Positions 29,576 to 39,209 of a stretch of 64,000 nucleotides of DNA are shown here, in pieces. The DNA is from Legionella hackeliae (GTDB lineage Bacteria > Pseudomonadota > Gammaproteobacteria > Legionellales > Legionellaceae), in assembly GCF_000953655.1 (NCBI RefSeq), contig NZ_LN681225.1, positions 1,949,001-2,013,000 on the forward strand, given 5' to 3'. Position 1 is the stretch's first letter; each line of letters opens with the position of its first letter. The notes beneath the pieces are model-generated. The model was not told the DNA's origin, made no database searches, and was given only the letters and a program-made list of their open reading frames with translations. The translations under genes were made by a program, and so were the position numbers.

Positions 29576-30472
29576 TTAAGTTAATCGATTTAAAGATCCA
29601 TAGATTTCTATGAAGCTCGAAGGTAGTAATGACCATAGCTCAAGCGATTGCTGTAAAGACTCTCTTGGGGAAACTAAACTCACAGCCATATTGGTGATGT
29701 TTCTTATTTTAATGTCGTGCAAAATATTTTTTACGACTAGATTTTCTGCTGTCGTAAAAATTACCAGCGTTTTTGCAGAAAACTGTTTTGCCAGATTAAA
29801 CAATTCAGCCGCAGTTTCAATTGAAGACAAGAAGTCAACTTTGTGATCATAATCTTTTAAAATATTAGCGATCATTAAGCCGTGAATATTCGCCATTTTC
29901 TGTTGTCCACCTGCTGGCAAAAATCCAACAATCAGATAAGAATTTTTGCGTGGCTGCTTTTTAGTTTGATAAAGATTTTGATAGAGTTTTGCTTCTAGTA
30001 AATCGAGTAAAAGCGCGCGCTGAGCGCTCACACAAGCTCTTCCTAACCAAACTTCGTTTTCCAAGTATTGGAGTAACTGGGGATAAACAAGGTCGGCAAA
30101 TTGCTCTACTGAATAAACAGAATAAAGATTATTCAATTCTGCATTTACCTGTTTGTAATCAAGCTCTTCCAAAGCGTTTACAATACCTTGAAAAGTATCT
30201 TGCAGCCCGTCGACAGGAATAGCATGCCATATTTTGCCGCCATCCTCGTACAATAAGGGTTTTATTTTTGAAACAGCATGCCCTTTACCCATTAAAAAAA
30301 GGATTTGCTTAATCAAGATAACATCATCGTGGCTGTAGAGACGATGTCCTTTTACTGTTCGTTTAGGATGAATTAAACCATAACGGCGTTCCCAGGCTCT
30401 TAAAGTAACCGGATTAACACCAGTTTCTGCGGAGATATAACTTATTGGAAAATAGTTAATATTGAAATCCAT
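29576..30472 (-). CDS. MerR-family transcriptional regulator with C-terminal B12-binding-like domain
   Basis: 298 residues from the ATG at 30472 (AAGGAT seven to eight bases upstream); an in-frame ATG at 30526 is possible. The N-terminus YISAETGVNPVTLRAWERRYGL and GHRLYSHDDVILIKQI form a MerR helix-turn-helix. The rest resembles the cobalamin-binding module seen in the MlrA/CarA/LitR branch, but I do not see its histidine (ExxH) motif, so B12 binding is doubtful. It is divergent from the MFS gene at 30627 across 154 bp and follows the other MFS gene's promoter side, suggesting local control of one of them. Confidence 0.78.
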   Translation of the reverse strand: MDFNINYFPISYISAETGVNPVTLRAWERRYGLIHPKRTVKGHRLYSHDDVILIKQILFLMGKGHAVSKIKPLLYEDGGKIWHAIPVDGLQDTFQGIVNALEELDYKQVNAELNNLYSVYSVEQFADLVYPQLLQYLENEVWLGRACVSAQRALLLDLLEAKLYQNLYQTKKQPRKNSYLIVGFLPAGGQQKMANIHGLMIANILKDYDHKVDFLSSIETAAELFNLAKQFSAKTLVIFTTAENLVVKNILHDIKIRNITNMAVSLVSPRESLQQSLELWSLLPSSFIEIYGSLNRLT

Positions 30473-30626
30473 TTCATTATCCTTACCGTAATTAATACCA
30501 TTATCATCTGAATACAGAATAGACAATTAGTAGTCAGGGTGATAATATTTTCAATTTTGCCTATGGTATAACTCATTGAGTTGTAATAATTATAGTTCAC
30601 AAAAGTAGACAGGAGTAAAAAAGTCG

Positions 30627-31919
30627 ATGGATTACAGCAGCACACAACCCGCGACACCTAATCAATCATCTCTAAAAAACTTATTACCATGGGTTGTGTG
30701 GGGATTAGGTTGTCTTTTTTATTTTTATGAGTGCTTGCTGCAAGTATCCCCAAGTGTCATGAGCAATGAGTTAATGCGAGATTTCGCTGTAACCAGTCAA
30801 ACTTTGGGTATTTTATCAGGTATTTACTTCTATTCTTATGCGGCCATGCAATTACCCGGTGGTGTTTTAATGGACTATTTCGGCCCTCAACGGCTCTTAA
30901 CAATCGCAACGGCTATTTGTGCGCTTAGTACTATTGCCTTCGGTTTAACCAGTAGTTTTTTTATGGCTTGTGTTGCCCGATTGATGATTGGTTTTGGTTC
31001 AGCTTTCGCGGCTGTCGGCTCAATGAAGTTGGCTGCCAACTGGTTCCCTGCACAGCGTTTCGCACTATTAACCGGAATGATGGTAACCATTGGTATGCTT
31101 GGCGCCATTGGTGGGGAAGCCCCATTAGCTCGATTAATAGACAATTATGGCTGGCGGCAAAGTATGATTATTATGGGCTCAGTTGGCCTCATCCTGGCAG
31201 TCCTAATTCTCTTAATCGCTAAAGACTCGCCCAATAAAACACCGCAAACTCATCATATCGAAGAGGAACCTTTATTTCCAAGCCTGGTAACAATCATAAA
31301 AAACCGTCAATTGTGGTTAGTCGCAATTTACGGTGGCTTAATGTACATGGCTACACCAGTTTTTTGCGGTTTATGGGGTGTGCCTTTCTTAATGTTTAAA
31401 ATGAATCTTGCAAAAGCAACTGCAGCCAATTACATTTCTCTAGTTTTTGTAGGCTGGGCTATAGCAAGCCCTTTATGGGGACTATTCTCAAATCGTATAG
31501 GACGAAGAAAACCTCCCATGTATATAGGTTCTGTGGGCGCATTAGTAACAAGTTTAATCTTTATTTATGCCAATATTGGACCTTTGCTCATGCAATTTTT
31601 ATTATTCAGTTTCGGCATCTTTTCAGCGGGTTTTCTCCCCGCCTTTGCCGTTGCAAAAGAGCTTTGTAGTAAACGCTATGTTGCAACTGGGTTAAGTTTC
31701 ATGAACATGATGAATATGGTCGGCATTGCTTTGGCACAACCCATAATAGGCTTTATTCTGGATAGGATGTGGCAAGGCGAAATTGTCGATAAAGTTCGTG
31801 TTTATCCGTTAGAGGCTTATCATGTTGCACTGGCTTTATTACCTGCTGGTATGTTTATTTCTTTACTAATTCTTCCGCGAGTTAAAGAAACATTCTGCCA
31901 ATCTGTACAAGATAAATAA
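30627..31919 (+). CDS. MFS transporter, Pht-like
   Basis: 430 residues, 12 TM segments. Signature blocks are VVWGLGCLFYFYECLLQVSP at the start, GGVLMDYFGPQRLLT in the loop between helices 2 and 3, and RLMIGFGSAFAAVGSMKLA in helix 4. The N-terminal pattern is close to the Legionella/Coxiella Pht family. AGGAG lies 11 bases before the ATG. It is divergent from the MerR-family gene and precedes miaB by 25 bp on the same strand. The substrate is unknown; Pht members studied in L. pneumophila take up threonine, valine or nucleosides. Confidence 0.82.
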   Translation: MDYSSTQPATPNQSSLKNLLPWVVWGLGCLFYFYECLLQVSPSVMSNELMRDFAVTSQTLGILSGIYFYSYAAMQLPGGVLMDYFGPQRLLTIATAICALSTIAFGLTSSFFMACVARLMIGFGSAFAAVGSMKLAANWFPAQRFALLTGMMVTIGMLGAIGGEAPLARLIDNYGWRQSMIIMGSVGLILAVLILLIAKDSPNKTPQTHHIEEEPLFPSLVTIIKNRQLWLVAIYGGLMYMATPVFCGLWGVPFLMFKMNLAKATAANYISLVFVGWAIASPLWGLFSNRIGRRKPPMYIGSVGALVTSLIFIYANIGPLLMQFLLFSFGIFSAGFLPAFAVAKELCSKRYVATGLSFMNMMNMVGIALAQPIIGFILDRMWQGEIVDKVRVYPLEAYHVALALLPAGMFISLLILPRVKETFCQSVQDK

Positions 31920-31944
31920 ATAAGTTTAAAAAGTAGATTAGACT

Positions 31945-33285
31945 ATGGCAAAAAAACTGTATATTAAAACTAATGGCTGCCAGATGAATGAATATGATTC
32001 ATCTAAAATGGCAGAAGTACTTCTTCAATCCCACGGTTTGGAAAAAACCGATATCGTTGAAGAAGCTGACGTGATCTTGTTGAATACCTGTTCCATTCGC
32101 GAAAAGGCGCAGGAGAAAGTATTCTCCCAATTGGGCCAATGGCGAGATTATAAACAGAAAAATCCCCATGTTGTTATTGGAGTCGGTGGCTGTGTTGCAA
32201 GCCAGGAAGGGGCTGATATTATTAAACGTGCCCCTTTCGTCGATTTAGTATTTGGTCCCCAAACATTACATCGCTTGCCTACTCTGCTCAATGAACGCTT
32301 GAATACTAAGAAACCTGTGGTCGATATCAGTTTTCCTGAAATTGAAAAATTCGATCACTTGCCAGCACCTCGTGCAGAAGGTCCGGTTGCTTTTGTTTCT
32401 ATTATGGAAGGTTGCAGCAAATATTGTAGCTATTGTGTAGTTCCTTACACGCGTGGAGAAGAGATTAGTCGACCTTTTGATGATGTTTTGGCGGAGTGTT
32501 ATCAGCTCGCAGCACAAGGTGTCCGTGAGATTAATCTTCTAGGACAAAATGTGAATGATTATCGTGGTCGGATGGAAAATGGAGATATTGCTGATTTAGC
32601 CTTATTGATCCATTATCTTGCGGCTATCGACGGTATTGGTCGAATCCGTTTTACAACGTCTCATCCTCTTGCCTTCTCCGATAATTTGATTAATGCTTAT
32701 GCAGAAGTTCCTGAACTCGCTAATCATTTGCATCTACCGGTGCAAGCAGGCTCAGATAAAATTCTCAGCATGATGAAGCGCGGTTATACGGCAATGGAAT
32801 TCAAATCAAAAATCCGTAAACTTCGTAAAGTGCGTCCTGACATTCGTTTATCTACTGATATTATTGTCGGTTTTCCTGGTGAGACCGATGAAGACTTCAA
32901 AGCAACGATGGATTTGGTTCATGAGATAGGTTTTGATACTTCTTTCAGCTTCATTTATAGCCCACGTCCTGGTACACCGGCTGCAAACCTGGCTGATGAA
33001 ACTCCAATGGAAGTAAAAAAACAACGATTGCAGATTCTACAAAATCGATTGCTTCTACAAGCATCACACTACAGCCAATCGATGGTAGGTAGTATTCAAC
33101 GAATTTTGGTCACCGGCAATTCGAAAAAGAATGCCCAGCAATTGGCAGGTCGGACTGAATGTAATCGGGTTGTTAATTTTGATGGTCCACCCTCGCTAAT
33201 TGGTCAATTTGTTAATGTTCATATCAATGAAGCGTTACCTAATTCGTTACGAGGCAGAATAACTGATGAGTCAGTCTCTGCATGA
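31945..33285 (+). CDS. miaB: tRNA-2-methylthio-N6-dimethylallyladenosine synthase
   Basis: 446 residues, radical-SAM methylthiotransferase modifying A37 of tRNAs that read UNN codons. The N-terminal UPF0004 domain has [11 protein letters not shown]; the SAM cluster CSKYCSYC sits at Cys157, Cys161 and Cys164, the same numbers as E. coli MiaB. A TRAM domain closes the protein ([13 protein letters not shown] onward). The stop overlaps the rluD start by four bases (ATGA), so miaB, rluD and pgeF form one translationally coupled string. Confidence 0.96.
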   Translation: MAKKLYIKTNGCQMNEYDSSKMAEVLLQSHGLEKTDIVEEADVILLNTCSIREKAQEKVFSQLGQWRDYKQKNPHVVIGVGGCVASQEGADIIKRAPFVDLVFGPQTLHRLPTLLNERLNTKKPVVDISFPEIEKFDHLPAPRAEGPVAFVSIMEGCSKYCSYCVVPYTRGEEISRPFDDVLAECYQLAAQGVREINLLGQNVNDYRGRMENGDIADLALLIHYLAAIDGIGRIRFTTSHPLAFSDNLINAYAEVPELANHLHLPVQAGSDKILSMMKRGYTAMEFKSKIRKLRKVRPDIRLSTDIIVGFPGETDEDFKATMDLVHEIGFDTSFSFIYSPRPGTPAANLADETPMEVKKQRLQILQNRLLLQASHYSQSMVGSIQRILVTGNSKKNAQQLAGRTECNRVVNFDGPPSLIGQFVNVHINEALPNSLRGRITDESVSA

Positions 33286-34241
33286 GTGAAGTGATTTGTC
33301 AGCACTTCGTTGTTCCTCGTGAATATCATGGACAACGCATTGATATCGTTTTGGCTCAGTTGTTTCCTGACTATTCCCGCTCTCAGTTGAGTAATTGGTT
33401 GAAGCAAGGAGCTATCACGCTTAATCAACGTAGTTGCAAACCCAAAGATAAGGTTATGGATGGCGATGAAATAGATATGCAGGTGGATTTGGCTGACCAT
33501 GTCAGCCAACTTGTCTCCTTGCCTGAAGAAATCCCCCTTAATATTGTTTACGAAGATGACTATTTATTAGTCATCAATAAACCTGCAGGTTTAGTCGTTC
33601 ACCCTGGTGCTGGAAATCGGGAACATACACTAGTGAATGCACTGTTACATCATTCACCTCAGCTGACCAATCTGCCGCGCGCTGGAATAGTTCATCGTCT
33701 AGATAAAGACACCACCGGTTTACTGGTTGTTGCTAAAACCCTTTCAGCCCATACCAGTCTTATTCGACAAATGCAGGCTCGCGAAATACATCGGTGCTAT
33801 ATCACCCTGGTACAGGGATATTTAGTTTCGGGGGGAGAAATCGATACTTTTTTCGGCCGGCATCCTAAGAATCGATTAAAAATGGCAGTTTGTGCCCAAG
33901 GCCGCGAAGCGATTACCTTATATTCCATCCGAAAACACTATGCAGATTACACCTTATTGAATGTCCAACTAATGACAGGCCGCACACATCAAATTCGAGT
34001 GCACATGGCTTATATCAATCATCCCGTTGTAGGCGATCCGCTTTATGGTGGCAGAATGCGCTTCCCAGCTCAAGCGAGTGAAGAATTAAGAGAACAATTA
34101 AAACAATTTCAACGACAAGCCTTGCATGCCTCAAGTTTGTCGCTTATTCATCCGGAAAACGACGAGGAGTTGACATTTGAGGCCCCTTTACCGGATGATT
34201 TTCAACAACTTTTGCAAGCATTGGATACTCATTTTGACTAG
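33282..34241 (+). CDS. rluD: 23S rRNA pseudouridine synthase, RluD type
   Basis: 319 residues. An N-terminal S4 RNA-binding domain ([25 protein letters not shown]) is followed by the RluA-family catalytic domain with [15 protein letters not shown], catalytic Asp141. The enzyme makes pseudouridines in helix 69 of 23S rRNA (E. coli 1911, 1915, 1917). The combination of S4 domain, length and a downstream pgeF favours RluD over RluC. It overlaps miaB at its start and pgeF at its end. Confidence 0.92.
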   Translation: MSEVICQHFVVPREYHGQRIDIVLAQLFPDYSRSQLSNWLKQGAITLNQRSCKPKDKVMDGDEIDMQVDLADHVSQLVSLPEEIPLNIVYEDDYLLVINKPAGLVVHPGAGNREHTLVNALLHHSPQLTNLPRAGIVHRLDKDTTGLLVVAKTLSAHTSLIRQMQAREIHRCYITLVQGYLVSGGEIDTFFGRHPKNRLKMAVCAQGREAITLYSIRKHYADYTLLNVQLMTGRTHQIRVHMAYINHPVVGDPLYGGRMRFPAQASEELREQLKQFQRQALHASSLSLIHPENDEELTFEAPLPDDFQQLLQALDTHFD

Positions 34242-34959
34242 ACTTTATGCTAACTGGCCTGCACCAACCAATATAACCGCATTTACCACCCTGCGCGGCC
34301 AGGGTTTTAGTAAACCACCTTATGATCAAAATAATCTAGCGTTACATGTCGGCGATAACAGTGATGATGTGATTTTAAATCGTCAACAATTAAGAGACAG
34401 TGCGCAACCCATTAATGAACCTGCGTGGCTTGAGCAAATTCACAGTACCCTCTGTGTGACTGTAGAAGAAGAAACTAACCGCAAAGCAGACGCAGCCACT
34501 ACACGCTTACCACTTCAACCTTTAGCAATTTTAACCGCAGATTGCTTGCCTATTTTGCTTTGTAATATGGAGGGCAATGAGGTTGCTGCAGTACATGCGG
34601 GTTGGAGAGGTCTGGTTAGTGGCATTGTAGAAAATACGATTCGTAAAATGCATAGTCCCGCCTCTCAGTTGATGGCATGGATTGGACCCGCGATTTGTCA
34701 ATCGTGCTTTGAAGTAGGCAATGATGTTTTTCAAGCCTATCAAGAAAACTATCCGTTCTCCTCACAAAACTTCCTCCGTAAAGGCGATAAATGGCATGCA
34801 AATTTGGCCAAACTTGCTGAGCAAATATTAAACAATTCTGGTGTTTTGGCGGTTTATCAATCAAATGTTTGTACATTTGAGCAAAAAAATGACTTATATT
34901 CCTATCGCCGAGAGCCACAAACAGGTAGAATGGCAACACTTATTTGGTTTAATAAATAA
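34234..34959 (+). CDS. pgeF: peptidoglycan editing factor PgeF (laccase-domain multicopper polyphenol oxidase family)
   Basis: 241 residues if translation starts at the TTG at 34234, which overlaps the rluD stop and aligns [11 protein letters not shown] with the family's N-terminus; upstream ATGs at 34177 or 34195 would add unlike residues, so the start is uncertain. LTADCLPILL and HAGWRGLVSGIVENT carry the conserved Cys and His of the YfiH fold, and WIGPAICQSCFEVG follows. In E. coli this protein removes misincorporated L-serine from muropeptides. The rluD-pgeF pair is widely conserved. Confidence 0.88.
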   Translation: MTRLYANWPAPTNITAFTTLRGQGFSKPPYDQNNLALHVGDNSDDVILNRQQLRDSAQPINEPAWLEQIHSTLCVTVEEETNRKADAATTRLPLQPLAILTADCLPILLCNMEGNEVAAVHAGWRGLVSGIVENTIRKMHSPASQLMAWIGPAICQSCFEVGNDVFQAYQENYPFSSQNFLRKGDKWHANLAKLAEQILNNSGVLAVYQSNVCTFEQKNDLYSYRREPQTGRMATLIWFNK

Positions 34960-34975
34960 AATCGGAATAAATAAT

Positions 34976-36349
34976 ATGACTAGGAAAATTCGCTTCGCGA
35001 TAATAATTTTACTTACCCTTTTTTCTTTTAACGTGCCAGCTGAAGAAGCAAAGCCTTTGGCGACCTGGGCTCCTATCTTAAAAAATGCCATGCCCGCTAT
35101 CGTCAATGTGGCTGTGCAAGGTTATTTGCCTAATGTCCCTAATACCGAAGAAGGGGAAGAGGGGCAAGAAGGTGGGCAAACGCCACAACAGCTCCCTGAG
35201 AAGCCAAGAAAATTCCAAAGTATTGGTTCAGGCGTTATCGTTGATCCACAAAATGGAGTCATCATCACGAATGATCACGTGATTCGCAATGCCTCTTTAA
35301 TCACTGTCACTTTAAATGATGGCCGCCGTTTAAAAGCTAAATTGATTGGCGGCGACAGTGATACTGATATTGCTGTCCTTAAAATTGATGCTAAAAACTT
35401 AAAAAGCTTACCTATTGGTGACTCTGACAAAGCAGAGGTTGGTGATTTTGTTGTTGCTATTGGCAACCCTTTTGGACTAAACAGCTTTGGAAATAGTCAA
35501 ACTGCTACCTATGGAATTATTAGTGCTACCAAGCGAAGCGATTTAAATATCGAAGGTTTAGAGAACTTTATTCAAACTGATGCAGCGATTAATCCAGGTA
35601 ACTCAGGCGGTGCATTAGTGAACACCAAAGGTGAGTTAATAGGCATTAACACAGCGATTATTTCTCCTTATGGCGGTGGTAACGTTGGTATTGGATTTGC
35701 CATTCCTATCAATATGGCGAAAGATGTTGCTCAGCAATTGATTAAGTTTGGTACTATTCATCGAGGATTAATGGGTGTTTTTGTTCAACATCTTACCCCT
35801 GAACTAGCACAGGCTATGGGATACCCTGAAGATTTCCAAGGCGCGATTATTGCTCAGGTGAATCAAGACTCCCCAGCTGAGAAAGCTGGCCTAAAACCAG
35901 GTGACATCATTACTAAAATTAATGACACCAAAATTACTCAGGCTACTCAGGTTAAATCAACGATTGGCTTGTTACGTGTTGGCAGCGAAGCAAAACTTAC
36001 TATTCAACGTGATGGTAAGGAAATGACCTTAAGTGCTGTGGTTACTGATATCAAAAAGCATGAGCAAAAACTGCAAGCCAGCAACCCTTACCTCTATGGA
36101 TTAGCTCTGAAGAACTTTGAACAAGATTCTCCATTACACGGCCATATAGTTGGTGTTCAAGTTGCAGGTGCTTCTGAGAACAGTGCTGGCTGGCGTGCAG
36201 GTTTAAGACCTGGTGATATTATTATTTCTGCAAACAAGCAACCAACTCAGAGTGTTAGAGCGTTGCAAACCATTGCTCAAGCACAAAATAAACAATTGTT
36301 GGTTCAAGTTCTGCGTGGTCCAGGTGCTCTTTATCTACTGATTGTCTAG
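34976..36349 (+). CDS. periplasmic serine protease of the HtrA/Deg family
   Basis: 457 residues from the ATG at 34976, which starts a signal peptide (MTRKIRFAIIILLTLFSF, cleavage likely after VPA). Catalytic triad is H101 (TNDHVIR), D131 (DTDIAVLK) and S210 (GNSGGALV). Two PDZ domains follow (around 255-345 and 365-450). An inserted E/G/Q-rich segment (about 55-75) fits the LA loop. Length and layout match DegP/DegQ. It degrades or refolds damaged envelope proteins. It follows pgeF by 16 bp. DegP and DegQ cannot be told apart here. Confidence 0.92.
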   Translation: MTRKIRFAIIILLTLFSFNVPAEEAKPLATWAPILKNAMPAIVNVAVQGYLPNVPNTEEGEEGQEGGQTPQQLPEKPRKFQSIGSGVIVDPQNGVIITNDHVIRNASLITVTLNDGRRLKAKLIGGDSDTDIAVLKIDAKNLKSLPIGDSDKAEVGDFVVAIGNPFGLNSFGNSQTATYGIISATKRSDLNIEGLENFIQTDAAINPGNSGGALVNTKGELIGINTAIISPYGGGNVGIGFAIPINMAKDVAQQLIKFGTIHRGLMGVFVQHLTPELAQAMGYPEDFQGAIIAQVNQDSPAEKAGLKPGDIITKINDTKITQATQVKSTIGLLRVGSEAKLTIQRDGKEMTLSAVVTDIKKHEQKLQASNPYLYGLALKNFEQDSPLHGHIVGVQVAGASENSAGWRAGLRPGDIIISANKQPTQSVRALQTIAQAQNKQLLVQVLRGPGALYLLIV

Positions 36350-36357
36350 TTTTGTCT

Positions 36358-36390
36358 GTCATTGCGAACATAACTTATGTTCGCAATGAC
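36358..36390. terminator. perfect 16-bp palindrome after the Deg protease gene
   Basis: GTCATTGCGAACATAA is followed, after one base, by its exact reverse complement, eight bases past the stop codon. It would fold into a strong hairpin, but no T-run follows. Its GTCATTGCGAAC start ties it to the repeat family at 19782-19856, so it may be a repeat serving as terminator. Confidence 0.55.
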
Positions 36391-36563
36391 AATACCTTTC
36401 TATCCAAAAAGATATCTAATCCCACCTAAATCTCCCACTTATTTTTTAATCTTTACCAAAAAAAAACATTATTCTTAGAAATGTCTCAAGGTGTAATTTT
36501 TTGCCTCAAACACCCTTTTTCGGTTGTTCTTATGCAAGATTTTAAAATATTAACTTTTTAGTA

Positions 36564-36592
36564 TTGACATCAAACGACTAAAGAGACAAAAT
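36564..36592 (+). promoter_or_regulatory. promoter of tRNA-Met
   Basis: A perfect TTGACA (36564-36569) is followed after 17 bp by CAAAAT (36587-36592), placing a start site close to 36599, a few bases before the mature tRNA. Confidence 0.5.
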
Positions 36593-36605
36593 CACGGCCT
36601 CTTGT

Positions 36606-36682
36606 GGCTATGTAGCTCAGCCGGTTAGAGCGCGGCACTCATAATGCTGAGGTCGGTGGTTCGAGTCCACCCATAGCCACCA
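36606..36682 (+). tRNA. tRNA-Met (CAT anticodon), elongator type
   Basis: 77 nt with encoded CCA. Acceptor GGCTATG pairs with CATAGCC, followed by discriminator A and CCA. The D arm holds AGCTCAGCCGGTTAGAGC, the anticodon loop ACTCATAAT gives CAT, and the T arm contains GGTTCGAGTCC. The paired G1-C72 end and sequence similarity to E. coli elongator tRNA-Met exclude initiator tRNA. The precursor flanks CTTGTGG (36601-36607) and CCACAAG (36684-36690) are complementary. Confidence 0.96.
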
Positions 36683-36789
36683 TCCACAAGCAAAATTCCC
36701 GAATTAATTAACCTTAATTGTCCCAAAACTCTATTGTATCCCTCCAAATTTAGATATGATGATACCATCAATTATTTTCTGGTTGTTTG

Positions 36790-39204
36790 ATGCGAAAAAT
36801 TGCGGTTGCTACACTGATTTTATTTTGTTTAACAGTCACTTGCGCTACAGAAGTCAATATCAAGTCGATTACTATTGATGGTCAACCGGCTTATATGCTT
36901 CATGTGGGAGGCTTCGCACATCAAAATAACGCACTGCAACTTAAATTCAAATTATCCTCTACGATTAAACAACCGATAGCTATAGAACAAACCACCAACC
37001 AAAATAATTATGCTGTGCAAATTGGTCCCATACATGATTATGCATTAGCTTTGGAATTACAAAAAAAATTAAACGACGAAACACGCTACAAACCTGTTCC
37101 ACCCTTAGGAAATAATTTTGCTGCTGCTACCAAGCCATCCGTTGTAGCTACACCTGTTACTGTGGTTAGTGATAGTAATGACGACGACAAAGAGTCAAAT
37201 ACTCCCGCTAAAAAACTCTGGAACTTGCGAAATGCAGACATTCGCGCCGTTATTGCAGAAGTATCGAGAGTAACGGGGAAGAACTTTATTATTGACCCTC
37301 GTGTTCAAGGCAAAATATCTATCGTTTCAAGCACAGCAATTTCTGACAAAGAACTCTATCAAGTATTTTTGTCCATGTTACAAATTTCAGGGTATGCAGC
37401 CATTCCCAGCGGTGATGTCATTAAAATTATTCCTAATATTGACGCTAAAACACAATCACCGTATGGATTGAGTCAATTAAGAAATCCACCCCAGGGCGAT
37501 GAAATGATGGTAGCTGTTGTACCTGTTCATTACGTCCCCTCTGAACAACTGGTCCCTGTTTTACGACCTTTGATGCCCCAATGGAGTAGTGTTTCTGCTT
37601 ATGCACCCTCAAATATGCTTATTTTATCTGGTCGTGCCAGTAATATTAAACAAATGGTTAGAATTATTAGACAAGTTGATAGCTCCTCATCCAATGGCAT
37701 TGATATGATTCCTCTAAGACATGCTCTGGCAATGGATGTCGCCAATACTTTAAAAGATCTGGTAAAAACACAGCCTGGACTGGGTAGTCATGTGCAGACA
37801 ATGATTGCAGCAGATGACCGCAGTAATGCCATCTTATTGAGCGGAAGCAAAACAGAAAGAATTCGCTTGCGATTATTAATTGCCAAATTAGATCGCCAAA
37901 GTGCTTATGGCACCGATAGCAACACTCAAGTTGTTTATCTAAATTATTTACGGGCTGAAGATTTAGTTCCTATCTTGGCTGGTATTGCCCAAGCCAATTT
38001 TAGTGGTAATGTGGGTACTACCATAGGCACAATAACTCGTCCTGAGTTGGATAGTACAAATCCTGCATCTAATCTTGTCAGCAATTCATCCAGTGGGAAT
38101 CAAAGTCCAGCACAAACCACACCACCTGCAATTACAAATCCTGCAGCCACGCCAAATACTACTGGAGCTGCGACGCAAACTGAAGGAACTACCAAACCTA
38201 CGGTACAAATTATTGCAGAACCTAACACTAACTCAATTATCCTAAATGCGCCGGTTAGTTTAATCCGCACATTAAAATCAGTAATTCGCCAACTGGATAT
38301 TAAACCTGCTCAGTTATTGATTGAGGCTTTAGTCGCAGAGATCGACGAGAATGATCTAAATAGCCTCGGCATTGAATGGGGAAGCGATCAACAAACTGGA
38401 AAACCAAGTGATTTTCGTCCTGGGTTTGCCATTATCAATTCGCAAACTAGAATTGATGATTTCCAGGCACAAATTTATGCCCTGGCACGAGATCGTAAAG
38501 CCAATATTTTATCCACACCTTCTGTCGTAGTCCTGGATAATAGACAAGCTAAAATTCTTGTCGGTAGACAGTTATCAGTGGCATCAACTAGCTATCCTAA
38601 TAATGCTGGTGGTACAACAACTGCAAGTCCGTTTACTACGTTTGATCGTGTCAATGTTGCGCTGCACTTGTATGTAAGACCCCAAATTACTCGTGGTAAC
38701 GGCATTCAACTGCAGATTGATCAAGGAAATGACACGATTGATCCATCCAGTACGCTGAATACTGATAATCCAATTTTTAAAATTTCAAGCATTGTAACAT
38801 CCGTTCACGTAGAAAGCGGTGATATTGTTGTACTAGGTGGTTTAACCCAAGACAGTGTTGGTAATGATGATAACCGCATTCCCATCATCGGTGATTTGCC
38901 AGGAGTCGGACGTCTATTCCAACATAATATTCAAAGCCGCGAAAAGCGTGTTTTAATGGTATTCATAAAACCCTGTATACTAAGAAGTCGGAGTGACGCT
39001 TTATATGTTACTAATGGCAAATATACAGATGTTCGCCAAGAGCAATTGGAATTTTTACGAGAGCAGCCTTATAACCCTGAAAATGATGATGTATTGCTGC
39101 CATCAATGAATCAATCAGCATTGCCAAGACCGTTTAGTCAATCTACGCAGCAAACTGTTATACTTAGAAAACAACCCCAACAACGCATCATAATGACTAA
39201 ATAA
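36790..39204 (+). CDS. lspD: type II secretion system secretin
   Basis: 804 residues, forming the outer-membrane channel of the type II system (GspD family). A signal peptide (MRKIAVATLILFCLTVTCAT) is followed by an unusual block at about 33-96 that looks like a SPOR domain (YMLHVGGF...YAVQIGPI), then the N0 domain from about 143, N1-N3 domains with a Q/T/N-rich insert near 430-470, and the secretin core (ILSTPSVVVLDNRQAKILVG; VVLGGLTQD). The ATG at 36790 follows a TTG that is a less likely start. It is five bases from lspE, so the two are co-transcribed. In L. pneumophila lspDE is likewise apart from the other lsp genes. Confidence 0.95.
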   Translation: MRKIAVATLILFCLTVTCATEVNIKSITIDGQPAYMLHVGGFAHQNNALQLKFKLSSTIKQPIAIEQTTNQNNYAVQIGPIHDYALALELQKKLNDETRYKPVPPLGNNFAAATKPSVVATPVTVVSDSNDDDKESNTPAKKLWNLRNADIRAVIAEVSRVTGKNFIIDPRVQGKISIVSSTAISDKELYQVFLSMLQISGYAAIPSGDVIKIIPNIDAKTQSPYGLSQLRNPPQGDEMMVAVVPVHYVPSEQLVPVLRPLMPQWSSVSAYAPSNMLILSGRASNIKQMVRIIRQVDSSSSNGIDMIPLRHALAMDVANTLKDLVKTQPGLGSHVQTMIAADDRSNAILLSGSKTERIRLRLLIAKLDRQSAYGTDSNTQVVYLNYLRAEDLVPILAGIAQANFSGNVGTTIGTITRPELDSTNPASNLVSNSSSGNQSPAQTTPPAITNPAATPNTTGAATQTEGTTKPTVQIIAEPNTNSIILNAPVSLIRTLKSVIRQLDIKPAQLLIEALVAEIDENDLNSLGIEWGSDQQTGKPSDFRPGFAIINSQTRIDDFQAQIYALARDRKANILSTPSVVVLDNRQAKILVGRQLSVASTSYPNNAGGTTTASPFTTFDRVNVALHLYVRPQITRGNGIQLQIDQGNDTIDPSSTLNTDNPIFKISSIVTSVHVESGDIVVLGGLTQDSVGNDDNRIPIIGDLPGVGRLFQHNIQSREKRVLMVFIKPCILRSRSDALYVTNGKYTDVRQEQLEFLREQPYNPENDDVLLPSMNQSALPRPFSQSTQQTVILRKQPQQRIIMTK

Positions 39205-39209
39205 TCGGT

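Noticed and set aside
36606-36682. tRNA as an integration site for an island
   Set aside because: No integrase and no repeat of the tRNA 3' end was noticed downstream; the next genes are core lspD and lspE.
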